Assembly (NCBI RefSeq): GCF_015832195.1
Contig: NC_052030.1
Span: 9,505,439-9,569,438 of the forward strand
Direction: 5' to 3'
DNA from: Motacilla alba alba
Lineage: Eukaryota; Chordata; Aves; Passeriformes; Motacillidae
Length of the DNA: 64,000 nucleotides
Part shown: one piece after another, positions 13,101 through 25,900 of the stretch
Position numbering within the stretch: the first letter of the stretch is position 1
Layout of the letters: each line of letters opens with the position of its first letter
Made by a program: the position numbers and the translations under genes
The notes under the pieces: generated by a model
Told to the model about the DNA's origin: nothing
What the model saw: the letters and a program-made list of their open reading frames with translations, nothing else
The model's database searches: none

Positions 13101-16100
13101 TCCCAAACCTTTACTTTTGTTTGTGGAATAAGGAATTTTCTCAGCTATGAACAGTGGCTCAGCATCGGGTTTATCAGAGTCTCTTTTCTGTTCAGGTAAA
13201 GTGCTTTCACTGGAGAGAAAACCAGCAGGTTCTCTCAACACAGCCTTACTTGTGAGAACTTTTGCCTCTCTGGCTTCTGAAGTAACATTATCTTCTTTCA
13301 AGTAAAGAGTGTGACTACTTGCCTTAACCGACTGCCCTGTGGGTACAACGTCCTCATCAGTTTTATTCTCTTTCACAGATGATTTTCTAGTTCTGAGTGT
13401 CATGGCCTTTTTCTCAGGAGCCATTGTGATGGCTTCACTAAGAGCCCTTTCACCACAAGTCTGAAAGATTTCATACCTGGGCTCTATTCTTTGGTAAATT
13501 TGAGAATCTTCTGCATTTTTGGGAGTGGGTTTTTCACTTTTCTCAACCAAAGATTTTTCTAAGAAAATTCCTGCACTCATTTTCTTGTCTTCACTTGAAT
13601 AAGCAGGTTTTGGACTTTTCTCTACATGTGCTGGATGTTTTGATGGCTCAGGCTGCTTGTGATTCTCCTTTGCAGTGGTGCTTTCCTCCCCTTCTCCCAT
13701 CCACGAGCGTCTGCTGTGCCCCGAAACCACCAGGTCCTGCTTTGCCTCAGGCTCCTGGTTCCTTTTTGGTGCAGGATCAGCCCCAGAATGCTCAGCAACA
13801 ACGCTGTGCTTCTGCACGTTGTGCTCAAACAAGGTGGCCCGGACAGTTTTAATGAAGGGCTTTTCCAGAAGAGCTGGGTTTAATTTCTTTTCAAAGTTGC
13901 TTGTGAATGAGACAGAACTCTCAGTCTGCTGTGAGAAATGCTGACCATCTCCCAGGAAGCTCCCTTTCCTCTCCAGCTGATCAGGTTTGTTGGTTATCTT
14001 TAAAACCTGCCGTGATTTCCAAGGCTTCCCAGGAGAGAATGCCTCGGTGACATCTGTGCCATGGGTGAGCTTCAGCTCCTTGCTCTGGAACAACAAAATC
14101 CAACAGTTATCTCGAGTTTATTTTAAAAATGTGCAATAACATTTATTTTAAAACTTATTTGTACCTACTTTGTGCAACAGAGCCTGTACAAGTCAAGCAC
14201 ATCCACATTCCCTGAACACAAACTCCACTGAGACCAAGGTAACCTAAGGGAATGTGTAGCTCCAGCTCCTAAATCTTGATTTTAACAGAATTATCTCCCT
14301 AATAACCAGCTACATGGTCAAACTGCAAGGAACATGAAGATCCGAGTAAATATCACAGCTGGAGCTGCTCAGCTATGAGAAATGTTAAGATGGGCCGAAG
14401 TAAAAAAGGAAAGATGAAAATTAATATTTATTACCAATGCTTCACTATTATCTACTCACAGGAAATACAAGCAGCATCCTAAAAGATGGTATTTTTAATA
14501 GCACTTGTTGAAAAAGCACAGCATGTGAATAATAAATGGAATCAAAGAATATCAGAGGTCTTACAGGAGTACAATCTTTTATTCAAGTTTTAAAATTTAA
14601 AAATCAGAGTTGACTTAAGATTGTCTTAAAAAAAAAGCTAAAGAACATCAGAAAATTAATACCAAATGTATTTATAAATGGAGATTTTTAAGTCTGAGCT
14701 ATATTCTTCAAGGAATTTCTTTAATCCTACTTCATTGTCAGATTCTGAAAACAGCACTTCCATTAATGAAAGATTTTCTTTTTAAAACAAATTGCTCTCC
14801 TTGAAAACAACACTGAACTACAGAAACTTTGCACCTGTAGCTTTTCCTCACCACATATTCCTATCTTGGACAGGAAAAAAAGCCATGAGAACTCATTACA
14901 AACACCTTTAAAATACATTAAATCTCCTCTACCAAGAACTGTCACCAGAGAAGTTCTGTTTCACAACATTGAAGTGTTGCTTAGAAACAGAGAGAGCCTA
15001 AAGCTTCCCCAGCAAATCCCCATTTTCCCTGGAACACTTTGTTGTCTAAACTGCTCAGGTAAATGTTGTTGAGGAGATTGACCAAGGTTCAGGCTGGAAT
15101 TTATCAGGAGCTGGGAAATGGATGCAGGAAAGCACAATCTTAATGCTCTGCTTGGAGAAAATCAAGAATAATCACTGCACAAACCCACCACAGCCACAGG
15201 CAGTTCACTGGGGTTTCATGCATCAGAAAACCCTTAAAAACAGTGCACAAAATATTCTTCCCTCTCTACCACTCCTACACTGAACAGTGTGCACACAGAG
15301 CTGGACAAACTCAGCTGAAACAACACTCCTGAACTTTTCTCTGCACATCCTAAAGACAAACTCACACCAGCAAATCCACTGGGGTTGTGCCAGCCCTAAT
15401 AATTTCCATGCCTATTAAAAAGTCACTGATTGATAAAGCCACAAAGAACAGGACCTTGCAGAGCCAGCTGGAGCCCACCAGCTGCTGCCAGCTCCTTACT
15501 TTTGGATTTTCCTGCAGGTCGTGGATCGAGTCAGCTCCAGCCTCCCCAGGTTTCTCAGGCTTTGCTTCACCCCCTGATGTTGGACTTGAAAACCTAAAAA
15601 AAAAAGGACTGGTGTTATTTCTTTAGTCCAGCTGGTCAGTGAGCAGGGTGGCTTCCTACCAAAGCAGGCTGGTAAAAATTATCCATCAAATTACATTTCC
15701 TAAAGGAGAAATATCACTATTTCATAGTAAATGACTGTATTTGGTGGTTAAATTGTATCTAGACCAAAGGACTTTCCAAAATATTAATATATTAATTATT
15801 AATATAACAAAATTAAGTATCATTAATATAAATAATATTGTTAATTATGCACCTTAATTGTTAATAGAGGATTTAGATATGCATAACAAGCTACAATATC
15901 TCTCATTGACAGTTACATTTACATGCAAAGGTCACAATATTGACAGCTTCATTTTTTTCAGCTGTTGTCAGAGCATATTTAACTTTCTCTTTTTCACACT
16001 AAAAAAGGCAGGAAAGGAGCTTAAGAATAATACTAAAAAAAAAAAAATCACATTAAGTGAAAGCAAAATGATCAAGCTTTTTTTACTGGCCTGAGAGAGC

Positions 16101-17744
16101 AAGTTTTACTGAACAACATGAAGCCAAGAGGATTAAAGAGAATTTCCCTGTAACCTACATCTTGGTTAAGTCTGCAGAGAGTGGCCGTGACTGCAGTGAC
16201 CGGCGCAGATTTCCTCCCTTAACGTCAGGATTTTCTGTTGTCAGCTCCTTGATCCTCTGCTGGATGGTCACACACCTGTTCTCCTTCTCAGCAGCTGCTG
16301 GGAGAAGCTCTGTCTCCACTGTGGCACTGGCATTTTCTGAAGTAAACAAACTAATGTGTTTTTTAACACTACCTCTTAAGATATTATTCTCTTTTTCCGA
16401 GGAGGCTGCAGGACTTTCACAGCCCTGGAACGTGTACGTTTCCTTCTGATCTGCTCTTTTCCCCCCCTTATTAGTTCTGCTTTCAGTGGTTGTTTCAGGG
16501 CTTCTTTCAGGACCATGCAAGTTAATAATTATTTCTGGTTTTGTCTCAGTTTGTTCACTTTTAGATTTAAGTTTTGTTTCCCAGGTGTATTTCCCATTAT
16601 TTAGGATGCCAATGTCCTGACTACTGCACTTCAGATTTGTTTTAGAAGAACTGCTTTTATTCAATTCAGTTTCTTCATGTTTTGGCCCCGTTTCAGACTG
16701 ATCATGACTACCCACATCAGTAAAAGCAACTATGGATACATTCTCCTTGCTTTCATGGGATGAACCAGCCTTCTTGCAAGAAGAAAGATCTTTATGTTCA
16801 AACTTAGCTGTCAGGTCCATGGACAAAGGCCTTGGTTTTCTAACCCCGGATTTCTCCGTAGGAGATTTTTCCTCAGAAGCTTCCACAGCGTGATGCTTTT
16901 GATCCCGTAATGATTCCAGAAAAATTGCAGACACTGGTCTATGTTTTGCCCTTTGCTGGACATCAACAGAGAAATCTACTTTATTGTTGAGGCTATTTGC
17001 ATCATCATTGCTCTTCTCCCCCGGATGAACCTCACGAGCATCTTTCTTGTCCCCGGTTTTGAGGGAGTTCCAGGATTCTGGTCTGAGACTGGAGGAGAAT
17101 GACACGTGCCTATGGAGAGCCCCATCAGGATTCCTGGGTGTCTCTGCTGCTTTCACAGAGCCCTGGAGGTCCTTGCTTTGCAGAGCAGAGAATCCCCTGC
17201 GCTCCTGAGCCCTCTTCTCCTGGGCCAGGCTGACCTTGGTCTGCTCGGGGCCACCCGGCTCAAACAGAATGACCGTGTTGGCACTGGGCCCCGTGTAGAA
17301 AGTCACATTTGTCACCATGTCACTGCCAGCCTGATGTTCAGTGTCAATGGCTTTCTGATCCACTAAGGGAGGAACATTCCCACTCAACACCTTCACAGAG
17401 GACGTTTCCTCAGTGGTCTTTCTCACCATGCTGCTGGATCTGAACGCTGGGACGGGCGGTTTGACATTTGTAAAAGTATCCGAGGATTTCTCTTTACAAA
17501 AAGGCTTTGGGAAAAGTCTTGGCCTTGATCCCAGCGAGGGCATCGTTGCAGATCTCAAGGAATTCCCAAATTTCTTGTTCTCCTCGAGAGTCAGGGATGC
17601 TGAGGCCTCCTTTGCCTTGTTGCTGGCATCTGAAAGCACGCTGACATACACACGCTGTGCCTTCTCCTCAGCCCTGAGCTCAGCTAGGTCAGGGACTGTC
17701 GTCAAAGACGCCAAAGTAGAATTTATTTCTACTCTTGTTGCCAT
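10016..17744 (-). CDS. KIAA1671: KIAA1671 coding region (four exons, 3' end missing)
   Basis: The minus-strand coding exons are 17744-16159 (coding part), 15593-15500, 14084-10854 and 10138-10016. Joined at GT/AG sites they give 1678 residues without a stop. The N-terminus begins MATRVE and, as I remember it, matches vertebrate KIAA1671. The join of the first two exons recreates the family's ADLTK-(M/L)-FSS stretch. The protein is very polar, rich in Ser, Lys and Glu, with no signal peptide, membrane segment or enzyme motif, so it is probably largely disordered. The human protein is about 1806 residues (from memory) and its C-terminus resembles the tankyrase-1-binding-protein C-terminal domain. 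That part is absent here, so the final exons probably lie left of base 1. The start is supported by a strong Kozak context (A at -3, G at +4) and an upstream in-frame TGA in exon 18063-18191. The cellular role is poorly known and I assign none. Confidence 0.9.
10309..10356 (-). mobile_element. possible CR1 remnant
   Basis: A short, eroded stretch with TCACAGAATTATAGG, then ACCATCAAGGTCTTTTCCAA, resembles the antisense CR1 3' tail. It is too short to be certain. Confidence 0.35.
10854..14084 (-). CDS. KIAA1671: KIAA1671 giant central exon
   Basis: This single 3231-bp exon codes for exactly 1077 codons (residues 561-1637), phase 0 at both ends. The acceptor is TTCCAG|AGC at 14085-14087. The donor is CAG|GTAGCT at 10853-10852. 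An open frame of this length is itself strong evidence of coding. The sequence is highly polar, with many KS/SE/RS stretches and no folded domain I can name. Two short similar segments occur at residues 1240-1253 (IIDVDAFLLKRDLES type) and 1313-1327 (ILDIDALMAEYKEES type). The frame stays open about 40 codons past the donor, but that tail has a different, hydrophobic composition and is probably intron. Confidence 0.92.
14085..15499 (-). other. KIAA1671 intron
   Basis: An AT-rich intron between the small exon and the giant exon. I see nothing coding, and no recognisable CR1. Confidence 0.75.
15500..15593 (-). CDS. KIAA1671: KIAA1671 small coding exon
   Basis: This 94-bp exon has acceptor TTTTTTTTTAG at 15595-15594 and donor AAA|GTAAGG at 15499-15498. 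Its first G completes ATG (Met529) with the AT left by the preceding exon. It then codes FSSPTSGGEAKPEKPGEAG and a short acidic tail ending in LQENPK, residues 529-560. It ends in phase 0, as the next exon needs. The exon is too short and shifted to stand out as an open frame. It is supported by matching phase on both sides and by the recalled LTK-x-FSS junction. Confidence 0.85.
15781..15858. repeat. AT-rich, palindrome-rich tract
   Basis: This tract is almost only A and T, with repeated ATTAATAT and TTAATTATTAAT self-complementary blocks. It lies in the KIAA1671 intron between the first and second coding exons. Confidence 0.85.
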
Positions 17745-17797
17745 AGTTGGAATTACACATTCAACAGAACCGAAAAACTCCAGCAGGGAAAAAGAAT
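16159..17797 (-). CDS. KIAA1671: KIAA1671 first coding exon
   Basis: The acceptor is a long T tract plus CAG at 17800-17798. The first 53 bases of the exon are untranslated and ATG is at 17744-17742. It codes for residues 1-528 plus two bases of codon 529. The donor is AT|GTAGGT at 16158-16157. Reading through the donor would give TAG at once, so the splice is needed. The sequence is Ser/Thr/Lys/Glu rich, with scattered phospho-site-like RPLS and RPxS segments. Near its end it reads SRPLSADLTK, a segment I recall from mammalian KIAA1671. Confidence 0.9.
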
Positions 17798-18062
17798 CTG
17801 AAAAAAAAAAAAAAAGGGAAAAATGCAAGTATTGATGTAGAGTCAGCATGAACATCAAATAACATCACTCTCACATAAATTCACAAGGAAGCAAACTCAG
17901 ATTAAGGTGCCTTTCAGATATGCTGATCCCAGAGTTTATCACACTGAAAGACACAGTGTTCCTTCTCTAAAAAGCAAGAAACACCATTATTTACTGACTT
18001 GGCCCAACAACCAAATACAATGGAAATAAACATATCCTACAAATTTCCACGCTCCCACTTAC

Positions 18063-18191
18063 CATAATTTGCTGCTGCAACCAATCCATAGGGCCTGAAT
18101 CCTTTCTCATAGTGACAACAAGAGCTTGGTCACCAAGGGCACATTAAGGACAGGGAATGTGATCACTCCAGAGACACTGCCCAGACCTCAC
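18063..18191 (-). other. KIAA1671: KIAA1671 5' UTR exon (predicted)
   Basis: This stretch has acceptor TTTTGTTTATTTGCAG ending at 18192 and a perfect donor ATG|GTAAGT at 18062-18061. Spliced to 17797 it gives a frame upstream of the MATRVE start that is open but lacks an in-frame ATG. It stops at a TGA inside this exon (in the TGG TGA CCA context). It is therefore most likely an untranslated exon, and it fixes the start at 17744. The exact acceptor was not tested by any transcript. Confidence 0.65.
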
Positions 18192-21100
18192 CTGCAAATA
18201 AACAAAATATTCCATCTCAGGTGTGGCACGTACCCAGACAATGCCATGTGGGACAAAAATCCAGAACATTCAAAGGAGAAAAAGCTGGTTCTCCAGCAAA
18301 AGTGACCTCATGCAACTGTAAAAAACAGAAGAATGCTTGTTTTTAAAACAGCCATTAAAGAATCGACAAGAAATTACTACTTAAAACTGTAACTGAAAGG
18401 TGAAGGGGGAATAACTCAGACTGCACAACAGACACACCAAATCTGAGCAGTTAAAACCACATTTAGGTAAGACTGTTTGCATATTCAAGTGCTGTCAATC
18501 ACTGGTTAAACACAGAGCTTTGCATCACTCTAATCTCAATTACTGTAATTTACTTTCTATTGTAAAGCTCTTTTCTGGGGCAGCAGTCTGTGAAGTGCTA
18601 CCTGAGCAGCTGACCTGCAAACGGCTGATTTTCCATCAAAATGGAACTTTTACCATGACAAAGCAGTTTTGTATCTCGAGAAGAGCTCTGGCTTTAATTA
18701 TATTCTTACTGCAGAGAAGTGGGAAAACCAGCAGTAATTAGAATTTCAGCTACAAGAAGTAACCTGAATCTTTCCTAACAGAAGTATATTTAAACTCGTA
18801 GCAGATGCAGGCAGCTATGTAAGGTTAGATTATTTTTTTCCTTCAAAAGCTGTCATACTCTTCATTTTTAGAAAACTCACACTGTACTTCATAACCAGGG
18901 CCCCAAATTTATGTTGCCACCCTCTTGTCTCTTCTGGGCAGCCTTTGAAGGGGCAGTTTTGGACTCCTCTCACTGAACCCTATATTGGTGTGAATTTACC
19001 AGGCAATTAAACTTATTTGTAGATTCTGTGGAATATGGAGCTTCCTGCTTGTGATTATTTAAAAAACCCAACCAGGATCTTGCCTTCCTGAGTCTGCAGC
19101 CTGGAGAAATGGTTATTTCACCTTCAGCTTCCCTTGACCACACTTAGCCCACACTGGCACTGAAGTTGCAGGGATTTATTTTTGTCCCTGCTTGTGCTCC
19201 CTCTCTCAGGCAGGAGAATGAACTCCACTCACCTTGTCCGTTCCCTTTCATCTTCCAATCCACTTGGAGTTCTGTCTCAACCACTTATCCCTGATGCCAT
19301 CCCCCTCCTCCCAAGTCCATGACCTCGTCTTTCCAAAATAGCCACTAACCCAATCAGCTTATCCACATCAATCTGCCCTTTCCACCATCTCACAGATCTC
19401 CATGAAATCTTCCTCCCTCTCCCACTTCTTGTTCTAAGAAACACCACCAAAATCCGATTTAAATGCTCTCACATTCCAAGGATGCAAAGGTTTGGGAGGT
19501 GCTCTAAAAGGAAACTTGCTGGAATGAGGCTGATGCTCACAGGCAACATTGCAAAGGGAAAAATTCAGCTGTGAAAACAGCATCGGTCTTGCAGTAGCTG
19601 AGAATAAATTCTCTATCATTCTGTAGTCCCTGTTTCTCTGGAAAAGAAGAAGGGGTCACAGAGGTTCTTAAATGGACTAAAACTTGATCCTCAATGGAAC
19701 GCAGGGCAGTGAATTTACAATGTGGGACCTAATCCCTGGTAACAGAGTGCAACTTGCTTCTCCAGCCAATATTCCCAACACAAAATTTACCCCCTCCTCA
19801 GTTTCATTATACTCCAGCTTTACAGGACCCCATTTTCCCCTACATAATCTACCCAAGTCAGTTTTCATGTTTTAAATTCAGATACCCTACAACAGATATG
19901 TGGCCCCAAACAGACAAGTGTTTGAAAAAGAACAAAAATTTAATGGAAAAAATAATCACCCAACTTTGAAAATGATAGAACTCCTTGATACAAGTACACT
20001 TGATAAAGAGGAATCATGTCATCAATGCCAAGTGTAACATACACTAGACACTGTGTCTCAGTTTTGAAACATATCTTGTTTTAGATAAACCTGTTTCTTT
20101 CTTAATCCAATACCTCTAGTCCACTTGGCAACGTACAAGTTTTGGGGCAATTTATAAAGATCAACTGTAAATTGTACTGCAGGAGGATTTCAGATGCTAT
20201 TAATATTTAATAATACTACTGTAATCCTACTACTACAGTTGCAAATCCCTCACCATCAGCTACATCATGTCATTGCCTCCCTGACCTCCTCTGCCCAGGG
20301 ACAGTCAGCCAAGCTGCCCATGCTGCTCCTGCATGTCCCCATCCTGTGTGGCACAGCCTCAAAGCCACCTTGTCCCTATTTCTGGGCACCTTATCCCCAT
20401 TTCTGGGCACTGTTTCTCTCCGTGCCTCCCAAGCAGTGCCCACGCTCCCCTTGGCTGTGGCAGGCACATTCTGCACACAAATGAAATTATAAATGCCACT
20501 GAGGTGTCTCTTGAAATCCTCCTGCTTTTATCAGAAAGGCTGGCATATGAAGGCCTGGCTCTTCCCTGCTGCTCCTCTTCCTCAGCTTCCAAACACCTGC
20601 GACTGGGATTTTTTTTTTCCCTGGGCCAAGCTGAGCCACCACAGGGTGTCACAGAGATGCAAACACTGCTCCAGGCCCCTTCAAACCTTCATGCCCTCTG
20701 GTGTAGCCTGCATTTTTAATTAAAGACCATTACAAAAGTTGTCAACAATTTCCTTGTGAGAAATCAAAATGTATTTTTCACTTCACAGGGTTATTTTTGC
20801 AGAGAAGATCATTTGGGAAGGGCTGCACCCCAAACACGCCCTCGCTTTGGCACTTGCCCACCCACCACACACACAACTATTATTTACATCACTGCTAATT
20901 CCTTTAAGCCTATTAAGGCAACAGCAACAGCCTGCAGATAATTTTTCCACCATGAATCACGTGACTATTGCCAACTTCCTTGCTCTGAAACAAGAATGTT
21001 TTAAATGACACGAAGCAAAATCATCTATAATCTGGCCCTAAACCTCACAGCAGATAAACAAGTCCATCTGTCTTCTCTAAGGGTGGAAAGCATAAAAATT

Positions 21101-21392
21101 CCACTAAGAAAATCTCCCTGCTATTAAAAAACCCAAACAAACAAAAAACAAAACCAAATATGTTTATGACATGGAGACCACGCAGAAAGCCTGGCTCCAG
21201 CAGCGAATACCCACTAAAAATACTCCACAGAAAATCACCTAATAAACATGAAGTTTTTCTTCTTTATATATAACTTTATCAGCAAATCTGCTCCCAGTAT
21301 CAAAAATTTATTCCCTCATTGTGTAGATACAGGAAGAAATTTGTACAACATATATTAGCAACTCCTGAAAACATGGCTTTGTCCATGACTGT

Positions 21393-21467
21393 GGCTGGGA
21401 GATTGGGACTGGATGATGTCTAAGGACTCTTCCAGCCCTAACTAGTCTGGGATTCCATGATTCTGTA
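21393..21467 (+). mobile_element. CR1 LINE 3' tail
   Basis: The sense CR1 3' end has GGACTGGATGATGTCTAAGG, then TCTTCCAGCCCTAACTAGTC, and ends in ATTCCATGATTCTGT. These are variants of the ATTCTATG octamer repeats that end CR1. Confidence 0.85.
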
Positions 21468-22825
21468 CATTCCCCTGGCCCAACAACCCACAGGAGCTAC
21501 TGGGAGCAATGACCATAAAGCAAGATTTATTTCATCCCTCCTACAAAATGCTGCCCCACTGTCTAATATTATTCAGTCTTTACAAACATTTTTCTTCTCT
21601 CCTTTCTCCTTCCTGTCCTTACTGATCAAACCCTGGGGTCAGTCTGCAGCAATCCCTGTCCATTCTCCCCAGAAATCCTCCTTCTGCTGCTTCCTGCACT
21701 TGGAGAGGTGCTGATTGGATTAAATAAGAATTAACAGAGCAGATCCTATCACTTACTGTGCACGTACCAGTATGAGTGCTGACAAGAACGTAACTTACTA
21801 CAGTGCAACAAAAATAACACAAAAAACCTTACTCTGAAACTTTCATAACCGAGTAGACCATGAAACTAATTCAGTAAAAAGCAGGCTTTTTCTATTTTTG
21901 GGTTTAAGCCTGATTCACGTTATTATTCATTGCAGTGGGATTCATCAGTAGTATTTAAGAGGACATTTAGGGTCTCTTAAAGGGAGAGATTATCAAAAAT
22001 ACTTTCATAATGGCTCTAATTTTTAATTTGCCTGGCCAAGTTTATTCACAAAGTAAAAACAGCTAATAAAATGCATTTAAATTATCTTTTCCCAGATTCA
22101 CAGTAACTCAGTTCTGCTTCTCAATGATGAAAACTAGAAGGCTGAGAATTAAAACTACATATTCCAAATCTCACAAGCCAGATAGATCTGCAAAGCCCCA
22201 CAGATCACTAATATTAGAATTCTAAAGTACTGCAAAATTCAAAATATTCTTCCCCCATTTCCCAGGTCCAAGTCTCTTGAAAAACCTCTAGTTCTTCTCT
22301 TTTACAAAAAGAACTAAGTGCTGTTCTTTTGGACATTATGGTCCAGTCCCAACCCAAGGATGGAAGACTCCACACTGACATTTCCTCCCAGCGCAGAAAA
22401 GATTAGCATTTCGTTAAATAAAGTGTCCATCCTATAAATAGCAGCATTTACAAGCACTTGTAAATCTCTAATTGCTCCTGCCAGTACAATTGCATAACGA
22501 TCATCACCTGCCAGAGCTTCACCCCCATGCAGCTGCACTAAAGAGCTGCAACATTTCCAACCACCCTTTCCATTAAGTGCTGCCATCTCAGTCCCACGGT
22601 GAGAACTTTGTATTTTAATCTCCATGCCGCAAAGATTGAGCAGTTAAAACGGTAACAAGTTACAGAAAAGCAGTTTCAGTAATTCAAACTGGCCCCATAG
22701 AGGCTGTAATATTTATTTATTAAAGCGAAAGTTCGATGTTAAATACACTGGAATGGTCAGTATGAATTGAAGATCACACTCCTGATGTAGCAGGACAATC
22801 AGCTGAGTCAGGAATACACCATAAG

Positions 22826-22959
22826 GGTGGGGAGGCCCTGGCACAGGTTGCCCCATCCCTAGAAATGTCCAAGGCCAGGTTGGACACAGCTTGGAACACC
22901 CTGGGCTAGTGGAAGCTGTCCCTGACCCTCCCAACATAAACCAGTCTGGGATTCTGTGC
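22826..22959 (+). mobile_element. CR1 LINE 3' fragment
   Basis: Sense CR1, from GGCCCTGGCACAGGTTGCCC through AAGGCCAGGTTGGACACAGC to CTGGGATTCTGTGC. It contains the typical GTTGCCC and GGCCAGGTTGGA blocks. Confidence 0.9.
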
Positions 22960-25900
22960 TTAATTTATGGTAGAGTAGGATTCAGCAAAATGCTACTGTG
23001 GGTAACCAGGACAGAATGCACCATGATGGCTGTGGGGCACAGGGGGTCATCCTCCAAATTTCCTTGAATTCATGAGACAGATGTGTATGGAGAGAATGAT
23101 TTGGGTAAAAAATTACATGTAATAATCTGTTTCCACAGCTGTCAGTTTGGGCTATTTTCATAACAATGTGGGTCACATATAAAACGTAACCCAACAGGAT
23201 TAATGTACAAAAAGGGGAGATTGCTCCAGTTCTTTCTAGAAAACAGCTTCAGAATATCACCCTTTAGAAAGGTACAGTTTGCAGCCATAGATTTAGTATC
23301 AAGTACCCATTTTTTGGGTATTCAGCTCCAAAAATTTCTGCACTGGGTTTTGGGGGCAATGACCTCTACAAACAATTCAGGACAACACCTTGGTCAAGAT
23401 CAACTTTGTCCAAGCCAGGTCTTGGCTGGAGATTTTCCTCTTTGTACATGGTGTTCTACACAAGAGATCCCTCAAGAGCACAGGGACTGACAGAACACGC
23501 TTGGCATTTCCTCTGACCTGCACAACTGCCTCATCACACCCCAATCTTCCACAATTTCCTTCTCCCCAACCCTCTCATTGACAGTTTCAGAGGAAACTCT
23601 CTTCCCTTTCCAGATTCACAGTAGGCCCTAATTTGTTTTGAAAGTCTCTTGAGTCTCAGGTAGAAAAAAAAAAAACCCAACCAAATGAAAATTACATTAA
23701 ATGTTGGTGAATCACCATTTTTTGGTACCAAAAGCTGCATATCCTCATCCTCCTGTGTGAATCATCTTCTACTTCCAACATTCCACACAAGGGATTCCAC
23801 CCAGCTCATTACTGGGTGGGTATTTTCAGAAAGTCCAATTCTTTTGGCAGCTGAAATAGGGAATAAAAGCAAAATCCTGATTTCTGCCAGCTAAGGATGA
23901 CATTCTGCAGAAGAACATGAATTATGGGATAAGGCTGAAGCGAGGCTAAAAGTGTGTTTGTGCAGAAGGTGGCTATTCCCAGCAGGCCTCAGAATGCTGT
24001 TCTGTTTGCTTCTCTCATCAAACCTTTACTTTTGTGGTCAGCTTCAACTCCTGCTAATGTTCTTTTAGGTTTCATCCTTGCAAATGCTTTTAAACCACAA
24101 ACAAGACCTGCAAATAACCTCCCCATGCAGTTTAGCAGGGAAAAAAAAAAAAAAGGACATTCCAGAAACAACTGCATTGCGTGCCAGATAAAATATTAAT
24201 GATCAGGTTTGGCTACAAGCAAGAAAAACTGACTACGGAAAAGAAAAAAGATAAGTCAAATTAAGGCTCTTCCAGGAAGATATTTGGTTGTTTCAGGGAG
24301 GACTTTATTCTATCTGCAGCTCCCAAAGGTCAACGGGGTCACGTCCTGGACACAGCAGAGGGTGGGTACTTGAATTTGCAATTTGGCAAATTTCTCCTCA
24401 TACCTTTTCAAAATCATCATGGAACTTCCTGCTGGCTAATTGCAACAGAGTCTTCTTTTTGAAGGAAGCTTAACTTCACTTTTAACTGTATTTAAAATAA
24501 ATTTTGGCTAGAGTTTCGTTTTTCTGCACAGATTCTGAAGGAATGGGTTAAATCCCTGACTCCCTTTTTCATAGCTTATACTACACATCCTGAATATGAT
24601 GGAATTAATCAAAATCTAATTTATTTATGCGTCCTTTGAGTGTATTTCCTCCACGACCTTGCTTTAAAAAGGTGAAATTTGCCTCATTATAGTTTCAGAA
24701 ATTCATCAGGCAGCTACTGATCCCTCTGACCTCGAGCAGGCAGCGCTTTCCAAAGCCCCAGAGCTGAGGCAGGGCTGTGTTTCTCCAGAGGCTCCAGCTT
24801 TGGGTGGGAACGCTCTCGTTTGGCAGGCACACCATGGACACAGCTGAAGGAGTGCAAGGAGATGGATGAGCCAGCTGCAGCACAGACAGAAATATGGGAT
24901 TGAAAAACAACTTTGGCATTCTTCCATTTGATACTCCCCTCCACAACACCACGCTCGGTACCATGTTCCAGCAGTAAAAGGAGCTTAGAGACCACCCACA
25001 CCTGGAAATATTTACTGTAACTGTGCATATTTCTCATCCTCTTGGCAACAAGAGAAGAGGAAGGACAACTGTTTGATCTCAGAGGATCAGGACATGTATA
25101 TCACCACTGGACTTTGTTTTATTTGCTGCCTTCAAAGCCACCAGCGCTGCAAATGCTTTAAAAGCAGCAACGATATAACTGGGACAGTTTCCTCCTAAAA
25201 CAGTGGTGGAAGCGACTTGGACATTGACATTGGAACTCCTTGATGAGCAAAGGTGCAGTAAAAATAGCCCTGCAGCACGGCACCTTGCTAAGCCTGGCAG
25301 CCAGCGTGGGGACACCAAAGCTCATGTGAATTGTGGGAGGTGCAGCACTCCCGTGGGAGACAGGGCTTGGCTGACCTGCTGAGGAATTCAAGACAAAGGA
25401 TCGAGTGAAGCAGATCCGTGGGCTTTGGTTTATTGAAAAAAATCCACCTACTTGTTACAAAAATAGGCAAGTGCCTCCACAGCACTTTGAAGCCTTCAGA
25501 AATAAAGCTGACCCATGGCCCTGTGCCCCCAGGCAGGAATCAGGGGAAGATCTCCTCACACCAACCCAGCCTCTGAAGGTCACTGGAACACAGAAATAGC
25601 ATGAGGTGAGAAGACATTTCCTGCTTGCCTTCATGCACAGCAGGTGCTTTTGTGTCAGAAGGACAAAGCCCCTAATCCTCTGATCTGCCTCCTCAAATTC
25701 TAATGGATTTCCAGCGCTGGAAAATGCATTTGTGGCCTGGCACAGTAAGCCACCTTCAGAAAGTACAACCAGCTCAAGCTGTCCTGTGATTGACGCGGGG
25801 TCACCAGGACAAATTTATAAATACTGAGCCTTTATATATTCACCTGAGTGCTGAAAAATTAATTAAGGTTATGCCATATGGAGAGAAAAAAAAAAGGTGG

